Shown here in pieces: positions 14,301 through 24,200 of a stretch of DNA of 64,000 nucleotides. The notes under the pieces are model-generated. The model made no database searches. It saw only the letters and a program-made list of their open reading frames with translations, and was not told the DNA's origin. Numbering within the stretch: the stretch's first letter is position 1; each line of letters starts with the position of its first letter. The position numbers were made by a program, and so were the translations under genes. Source of the DNA: Glandiceps talaboti (lineage: Eukaryota > Hemichordata > Enteropneusta > Spengelidae); the NCBI RefSeq assembly GCF_964340395.1, contig NC_135564.1:14526012-14590011 (forward strand). Reading direction: 5' to 3'.

Positions 14301-17300
14301 ATATACCAGATGTAGTGAGGTGGAAACATTATTTGAATCACATATCCACATACTTGATATGAAAAACATACAGGTTGGGAGAAAAACAGACAACGGTAGA
14401 ATCACTGAACACGCAAACGGTGAGCTCACCACTTCTCATATTTGTCCAAACAAAAGGTGATACGGAAAAGTGTCACACTGATTCGATACGTGAGCTCCCC
14501 ATTGAAACAGTTAGAAATACTGGGCATCTGATAACATTGCGTATTGAGAGCTGATGGTTTTGTATTTGACTTATTGTTTATTTTTCACTACATAGTATTA
14601 AAGCTTTAAAAAATGCCAATACTTTCTTCAACCCATGTCATTCTCACAGATATTTGAAAAAGTAAAATAGAGAGCAAAATTAAGTTTCTTTCTTTTTTCC
14701 CTCGAATTTTGTTTAGTGTTTTTTCAATTAAGTGGTACAGAAGAAAAATCCATGTTTATATTTTTTTTCAGAAAAAAAAAAACAAAAACAAAAACAAAAC
14801 AACACCAACACCAAACTGAAACTTAAATTACACAATATTTTAGTGTAAAAAATATTCAATAGTCAAGTCAGCAATAAGGTCCGAATGGACATGTTACATT
14901 ATACAACATACAAAGTTTGTCTACCAAAGTTCAGCAATAGATTTCGTCTTAGCTGGCAAATGCTATTAAATGATGTGTCACCATCAGTGTGGCTGACCAC
15001 AAGGTTTTATGTTGAGATAGTCACAATAAAGATAACACACACATCCCTTACACGGTGTCTGCTCTGTATGTTGTTACATTGTATTTGTTTTTGTTATTAT
15101 TAACAAAATACAGAGCAGACTAACAAAATACAGAGCAGACACTCTGTAAGAGATGTTTGTATGTTATCTTTATTGTGTCTATCTCAACATAAAACTTTGT
15201 GATCAGTCTCACTGATCTTGATACATTGTTTAATAACATTTGCAAGCTAAATTTTATACACGGATCTTCCAAACTTACACATTTTTTCGTTACGCTTCGT
15301 GATTTCACTTTCTTTAACAGTCTGTACAATAAAGTGGTATGTCTTATCTGTAAAATATAAACATTAGAAATTTCCTTATCAATAATACAAATATCAATTG
15401 CAATGAAGGCAGATTGAGTTTCAATCGTGGCAATGAACTTTTGATGGACCATTACTTAAAAAACATATCCTTGGTTCGAATGGAGAGATAAAATTTATTG
15501 GAAATCCTTTCATAGACCCAAGAAAGAGCCGATGATTCACGTTTATAAAGAAGTGTTGTAGGAGAAAGTATAAATAATTATAACTGTACCATATAGCAGA
15601 TGCAAAATATTCAATTATATTCTAATCGACAAAGAGATTTGTTTATCCACCGGAATATATGTGTGGAGAAGCAAAGTTTAAATCACTCTGTCTGGGAACC
15701 AGTAATGGATTCTTCGTGGTAATTCTGAAGGTGATAGATTGTTTTTACACTTACATAAACGTTTAACAAAATGTTTACCATTGAAACGATGGTATCCCCA
15801 ATACGCCTTTCAAGATGGTCAGAGATGGCTGTTACGTTTCCCATAGCTTTCAAATTTACCCTAGTAGCAGTACTGTTCGACAATACTCAGAGGAATTTTC
15901 TTTTCAATGTCAAATGAAAAACAAACAGCGACGAGGAAAATGGGGAAATCATGCATTCTTGAAAGTAGTCATTAGTCTTACCTTATTGTACAGTGTTGTC
16001 AGCCTCTTCACCGTCAAAAATGTACGAAGATCAACGCCATTCTCAATGAACAACTTGACAAATTCAACCTGGTTATTGATAAACGCCTTTTCGAGTAATT
16101 GGTGTCTGTCCTCAACCTATAGATAACAAAACAAAAATCTTTGCTCAATGGAGTTTTTTGCATCTTGATGCTCGTTTCTTCAAAGAGAAACAAACCTTTT
16201 TAGGAGAATAAACACACCCAGAAAATTAAAAATACTATGTCAGTGACATACAGCGAATCCAAAATACCGTACAGCTTAACTTCTCTGATGCAATCATGTA
16301 GAACTTTAATAAGAAACTATGCCACATAACAAATTCAGTTACTTGCAACGTTTTCTCTGGATAAAATGAGCTGACAGCGTGCCTCTCAGTTTAAAAGGTT
16401 TATTTCATTGACAAAATACAGCAATTAATTGACATCTTGCTATTAAAGTGTAGATGTGCAGTTTCTTATTGAGATATGTGTGGCTGTATCAAACATTGGA
16501 GCTGAACGGTATTTTGAAATCCACTGTACAAGTGTTTCTGTGAACTCAATGGGTGATATAAACAGGTCGCCCAGACACGGTCTATGTTAGCTATTTGGTA
16601 ATATTTCAGTGACTTTAAAACTGCACTTATAACTGACAGTTAATAACACATACACAGACAGTTGTTAAATTATAAATATAATTCGACATTAATTAGAGGT
16701 CAATTTTATTCACAAGTAGAGAGTAACACCATGAACTCGTGATCAGGTTGGAGACGCTGATTTGAGGGTGTGGACTCAAAAATCAATTTGATTGGATTTA
16801 TTGCGCCATTATGTGTACAGCCTCACGAAGAAGTCTATCCACGGGTGATTCAGTACTGTGCAGGGGGTATGGTATTATGAGTCAATCGTGAAATCTACCA
16901 AAGGAGTTTTAAATAAAAAGTTAGTAAGTCTCAGTCCGAGTTGCTACCAGTGTGTGATAAAATAGTACAGTATTTCTCTATCTTTCTTTCAATATAAATG
17001 TATACTTCTTGTAAATGACTGACAGAAAACAAGATTCTGTCCTGTTCCCTACGTCTCTTGTTTCAATTATTATTGCAATAATTGTCAAAGACTCTAGTGC
17101 AATGTCTTATGGATTTCAAACCATGCTTTAATCATAGTGCTGACGTCATACCTTCCAGCTTCTACCTGCTTGGCACATGACACTTTCAGCAATATCAATC
17201 CGATTCATTGCCAGGGCTAGGTGTAATTGTCCCCTTTTGTCAGCTTTCTTTGCTATGATAGAAGTAAAGAAATAGAAAGTGAATGAGATTCTTTTACTGA

Positions 17301-20300
17301 ATATATTAATTGTTGGGTTAATTACTCGTTTTGGAAATAAAATTATAGATGTACATTCTTTACAAATAATTGCTTACACTCCCAACGGCGAAAGCTATTT
17401 ATGAACGAATTTAAACGTTGTTTGTTTTGTCACGATTTAATATAATGTTAACTAGTTTGCTATGGACTCGAGTGATTATAAAATGATTAAAATAATAACA
17501 TACCTGTGAGCAAGGCTTGTAAAATAGCTACATCAATATCCATTGCAAAGCCCTTTGCATTAAGTTCATAAACTGTAATTAGTTCTAAGGTTTCCTTCTT
17601 CATACAATCCAGAACAAGACTGACTACTTTGTCCACCAGTTGAAGCCCGAATATATTTTGTGCTTCATTCTTCAGTTTTCTATTATCAAAACGTATATGC
17701 AATCGTTGTAATTTATAATATCCAAACCAGTGATATTCCATTGTTATTTTTCATGTAATACGTCTACTATAAACTTTTAATAGAAAATCGTCAAATCTGG
17801 AAGCTACGTTGATGCTACATACTTGTGGTAACGTTCTTTCTATTCACAATGTGAAATACCAGAGTCGGTAGAATCTTGGGTATTCCAGTTAAGAATGCCG
17901 AGCCCTAGCTGGAGGTCGTGTTTATTCGAATTCAACGACATCATCACATGCAAATCCTCCTGCACTATTGCTCGTGCCATATACACTTTCAAGTAAATTT
18001 AAGCTCCCGTTCTTGCCCGTTCTTGGTGGGAATGTTCTTAACAATGAAGACATATAGGAATGTTTGATTACCGTTAACGTTCTACGTCAAATTCTGGTAC
18101 TGTGTCTTAATGCCATACTATTACGACACTTGGTCTCGCCCATGATTGCATGTCGAGTATATCCGTGCATATTAATTGTAAATATGCAGATTAGCTGTCA
18201 TTTAAAAAAAGAAAACCTTCACGAGCGTCACCCAGAGTGTCATCAAAATAGATAGAAAATGAAACACAGATGCACTGTTTTAGATTGTTGTTACTACATG
18301 CACTTACTTGAGCACAGAGTTTGTTCTTTCCGTTCGAACGTTTCTTACAGCCCAGGTCAGTAAATCAGCTGCTCTTCCTGATCCGGCAACAATAACAACA
18401 GGTGTATTATTGTAGATAGCACTTCTCACAGTTTCAAGAGTACCAGGCCCTCCTTCTAATACCAGACAAACAGTCGGAATCATCAAATTTCCATCTTTAT
18501 CTAAAAAAGGAGAAACGACGTTTTAGGTAAATCATTATAGCAGTTTTTTCTTATTATGTCAAAGGAAAAGAATGCGTGGTTCGAATGAGATTACTGAATC
18601 TACTTTATACCTGCCAACCTAAATAGTCAAAATCGATGGGTATATATATTAGTATATATCCCTCAATATCTTGCTGAACTTACCGTAGTTAACAACCCTA
18701 CAAGATCTTTGTGCTCAAGTCATCATACAACACCCAAGGTTCCCAGAACAGGACTCGTATGGAGATCGATCTTTCAGCTACGCTGCCCGGATTCTGTGGA
18801 ACCAACTATCTAACAATGTCCGCCCTTCACCGAGTATTGAGACTTTCAAATTAAATGAAGGCATTGCAAAGACTGGTGAACATACACATACACGTACTAT
18901 TGGGGAGCTCAGCTAAGTTGTGAGCATCCGAAAATATATATTTAATTTATACTAAAGCTAAACATTATGCTTAAATCATGCAGAAAGTGACTACATCTAA
19001 TCTTAATATTTTACGTAACTGATGAAAAAGATTTTAATGTAGAAGTGCGAAAACTGTTTCCCGGAGAATACTGGCTAGATAAAGGTGATGTGGCCCATAA
19101 ATTCACAATAACTCGGAATGTAATAGATAAACAACCTACCTTTCCCTTGATGAATCTCAGAAATCGCCCTTTCCAATTTGCCCCTCAGCTCGATTTCTGT
19201 ACCATAACTACCACTGCTTCCATTGTCAACCAGTATAAAATGACTATGGTTAGGATCAAGGGATGCTTCTAAACCTACAGGATCTTCAACCAGATACCGT
19301 ACTTTGTATGTACTCTGTAAAATAAATAGTGCGGACTCAACAACAATGGGTAGTCCAATTTAATGGGGTGGCAACTGGCGACGCTTGGCGTAGAAGCAAT
19401 TAATATGTCAAGGTCGGTTAGACACGAGTGTATTGGGATACTTACCTTGCCCCCTTCATTGATGAGACGTTGACGTCTGTGCACGACCCCCCATGGTACG
19501 ACGCCAATGTTGACAATGCTTCGCCTACCGTAGGAACCACTTCCGAGGGTGTAGTCTCGTACAGCTTCGCCAACATGTTTCATGACACCAGTGTGAGTGC
19601 CTCCAGTTATAATCCATGCATCTGAACACCATGGTAACAAAGAAATGTTACTATACATAAGACTTGGTTAATAATAGCTGTATGAATAATGAACTACGCA
19701 TTTGTTTCCAATTTCGGGATTGTAATTTCGGGATTGTTTATAATACAAAGTATTTATTAAACTTGACGAAACGATAAAACTAGACTTCTATCCCACTCTA
19801 ACTATCTAATAGTGTTAGTGGCGGGTTTTATGTGACAAAACATGTAATGAAAATACCACCAATGGCGTTGTAGCACAACTGTACAGTTTTTAAAAATGTT
19901 TATCCATATGCTAGTCCATGCTAACAATAGGTGTTCATTTGTTGAATGACTATCCAGTTGCCTATCCAACCATGTTGCTATGTTGCGATATACGCGATTG
20001 TTTGGCTGTTGCTATGGGCGTGGTAATGTTGCTAGATATATTTGCATACATTTTTGAATGTTTTTGTTCGCTTGTGTATGAATTCCTGATATTATCATTT
20101 CAATATACGTGATCATTTGGCTGTTGCTATGGGCGTGGTCATGTTGCTAGGCACATTTGCGTACATTTATTGAATGTTTATTCATTTCTCTTTCAATTCC
20201 TGTTATCTTTGCAATATATGTGATTATTTAACTGGTGCCATGGGCGTGGTCTTGTTGCTAGGCAAATTCACATACATTTTTGAATGTTTTTCAATTGTCT

Positions 20301-21156
20301 TAATCCGTGTTATCTTCGCAATGTATGTGATCATTTGGCTGTTGCTATGGGCCTGGTCTTGTTCCTAGGCAAATTTACATACATTTTTTGAATGTTTGTT
20401 CAATTGTCTATTAATCCCTGTTATCTTTGTAAAATACACGGCCGTTTGGCTGTTGCTATGGGCGTGGTCATGGTTGCTAGGGCCAATTGTGCCAAAATAT
20501 TTTGAATGTTTACTCACTTGCCTACCAGATGGTGTTGTTATTTGAGCAAATATACTGCCTTTCGGTTGTTGCTAAGGGCGTGGCCATGGTTGCTAGGGCC
20601 AATTGCGTCAAAATATTTTGAAGAAAATCTGCAGAATAATACTTGTAGAAACATCTCACAGAATTTCAGTCTCATTGACCAAGTACTTGTTGAGAGAAAT
20701 TTTTGACCAAAATTCACCTAATTTGCATATTACTGATGAGATCATTATATGCTTAATATTTCTTCATCTATACACCCACAGCTGCATCCCTGTTAAATTT
20801 CAGCCCTGTTAAATTTCAGCCCAATCTGCCAGGTAGTTTTGGAATTATAGGTTTGTGACCAAAAAGACACATTTTTAGCCCTAATTTGCATATTACCAGA
20901 GGAATCATCATGTCATGAATAAATCTTAATTTACCCACATCTAAGAATGTCCACATCAAATTTCATGCCAATCTGCCCAGTAGTTTTGGAGTTTAAGCTT
21001 TTTGACCAAAAATCACATTTTCTGACCCAAAACCCACATCTCTGAAGCAATCATTTTCATTTGAACAATTTCCCAACTAGACCCCAGAAGTGACATGACC
21101 ACCATATCAAAGCAATCAGTCCAGCAGTTTTTGACTTTAAGTTGTTTACACACACA

Positions 21157-21187
<31 letters not shown>

Positions 21188-21201
21188 GCGCGCGCATCCA
21201 C

Positions 21202-21252
<51 letters not shown>

Positions 21253-24200
21253 CTTTGCCATGCCTATAGCACTACTGAACCTTCAGTTCAGTTGTACTAA
21301 AATGTTTTTTCTACGTGCTTTCCAGATGATACCATCGAAGCAAACGGTGACCAGGAGATATTAACTGCATCACAGAAATATCCCACAAAGATATGAAAAA
21401 AGATGTGTCATTAGAAAGAACGCCGACTAAGCATATAATGGAGTTGTAACTCACTTGTACTCAGTGCAACTTTTGTCAGACCGTTACGGAAAACAGCCTT
21501 CAGTTTACTGGTTAACATGAAATCTTTAGCGCCCCCAGTGACGGAGATCAGAAGGTTTGGTGCACTCAATCCCCACCACTGCGTCATCAACTGGACGATT
21601 TTGTCGGGATCTGTCATGTGCTCCAGCCGTATATACTGAAAAAAAAGATGAATTGTTCAAAATGGCATATACACTACGTTTATGGTGCCCCAGCAATCAC
21701 ATTACTATGTTGAAAATCTTCACTTGCATTATTCAATTTTCTATCCGTCGGCGAAACGAAAAGAATGATTTTATTTATTTAAAAAACATAAAACTTTCAT
21801 AATGGATCAAGAAGATACGAAAGTGTGTACACAATTTGATCTACATACCTTGGCGGGCTTTACACTGTAACCCGGGAACTCAATTTCTCCGTAAGTATTA
21901 GTTTTCTTGGTATCGGTGTGAGTGGAAGATTCCCATCGTTTGCTTTCAGTTGCAGATAGTTCGTCGGTATGAGTTGACCTGTCACGCCCACAATGGCATA
22001 GTCGTTCAACGGCTCTGATTTGAGAGAAAATTATTAAATTGATCGTCACGGTCGCACAATCACAACAAACTATTCTTAATACAATTAATTGTGACAACAA
22101 AGGGGCGACATTTTCACCGTCGAATATCAACGTTTAATTTCAACCAAAGTTTCAAGATTTGATGATTTTGATTTTACCCATCTACAAACAGACTGTGAAA
22201 TACATCACCGGGAGCTTCCGCATCTTCTTTCACTTATAGAAAAGGGTGACAAGAGCGCCCACAACGGCTGGTCTTTCAGTCTTTCCCTCATATTGCCTGT
22301 CTACAATAAATATATTGTATAGCTATACATGTAGAACATACATAATCGTTACAAAATTACATTTTGAGAATGTTCTCCAAGAAAACCTTTTTTTTCGGTT
22401 CCACTTACCGAGTCGGACCGTCTATGTGGTCGCTGTCATCATCTTGACCTTCAGGCACAGTAAAACGACTACATTCTCTCATCTCAAAACTCTGAAGCAT
22501 GTGTGTCATACGCAGCTGCAGGGAGAATACGCCGTATTCCGGTTATCGAAGAAGCCCCGAAAAGATAAAAGATATGATTGTTTGACCACTAGGGGCGCTG
22601 TTTTAGAACCGGAAGTGAGGGCCAGAATTGTAGAGCATTGTTGCGCAAAGCATAGAGTCTATAGGCATCGTAACCACTGACTAAAGATTTTCTGTCATTC
22701 CCCGTAACTTTACGCTATAATATTGCATTATCGCCCATCAAATAACGAAATAGCAAATTAACCTCTTGTTCTCCTAATATTTCGCGTAAGTTTGGCTCTG
22801 CAATTCGACCGTGAGGAAAACCCAAAAGTAGCAACATTTTGAAACGGGTAGTACACTGACATCTCACTCACGTTTTCAGTGTGACCTCGTCCATTTGCGT
22901 TACCGTTGGAGAAATTGTAGCGATTGCTTCCAGTCAAACATCGGAACGGAAAAGGGTACAAAAACAGAGGAAAGAACCCTCAAAATCACAATATACGCTA
23001 CAGTTATTGCAGCTTGTATAAAACCAATCTGATTAAAATCCGATGTAGATGTCGGCTAATCGTTCATTGCTATTTTACTTTCGTTATTGTGCCTGAATTG
23101 ACCTTCGTGGTACATGTTTGATCGCCTCCTCTACCGATCAGGACAAAAACGTAAACATGTACCACGAAGGTCAATTCAGGCAAAATAACGAAGGTAAAAT
23201 AGCAATGAACGATCAACCGACATCTACATCGGATTTTAATCAGATCGGTATAAGACATGGTATGATGAGTGAACCACGTAAACGTTACATGGAAGGCCGA
23301 TTCATTGAAGGGGTGGGCGGTGTGGTACATCAATCACAATAACAATATTTATGATTCGTTGCCGACTTCAATGGGTTTTTTTATACACTGATGGTCCTGA
23401 ATGAAGAATAGCAAGCTAACCAAAGTGTGATAGTAAAGATGAGTATATCAATACAAATATGTTTATGCCAACTTATAACCAGTACATGAAATGTTTTTTT
23501 CCGGACAAAGTTTTATGATTTCACCTGTGGTGCTACACCACTGTTCTAATAAACAAGAAAGGCCTAAGTATGCGGCGACATCAGTTACAATATAAACATG
23601 TGGCTTGGTAATTGTCGACCGAACTCTCAATATTGCAATGACTGTAGCTGGAAGCTGTTCAACCTGATTTAAATCCGATGTAGATGTCGGCTAATCGTTC
23701 ATTGCTATTTTACCTTCGTTATTTTGCCTGATATTATTTTTCTTGGTACATGTTTACATTTTTTAGCCTGATCGTAGAGGAGGCGATCAGACAAGCTAAA
23801 AAATGTAAACATGTACCAAGGAGGTCAATTCAGGCAAAATAACGAAGGTAAAATAGCAATGAACGATCAGCCAACATCTACATCGGATTTTAATCAGATT
23901 GGAAGCTGTTGTCAGATTTGTAATTTTCTAATCGTTCTTTTGTCAAGCAACAGACACCAGTAAGGTAAAGAAATATGTTTATCATGTCTACATCGGGTAT
24001 ATTTCGAAGGTCCTCCGTCCAACTTTCAATGTTTCCGCTGTCGATTAGTTCTATTATTTGATGCTTGACATCCACTATTCGTCTCCTCTTCCGTTCTCTC
24101 AGAAAATTATCATTTTCTAGTGTTTCAAGACCAAGGGTGACAGCATTTCTGGTGATATCTAGTAGATTTAGAAGTAGTAATTTTCCACTCTTTTATGAAT

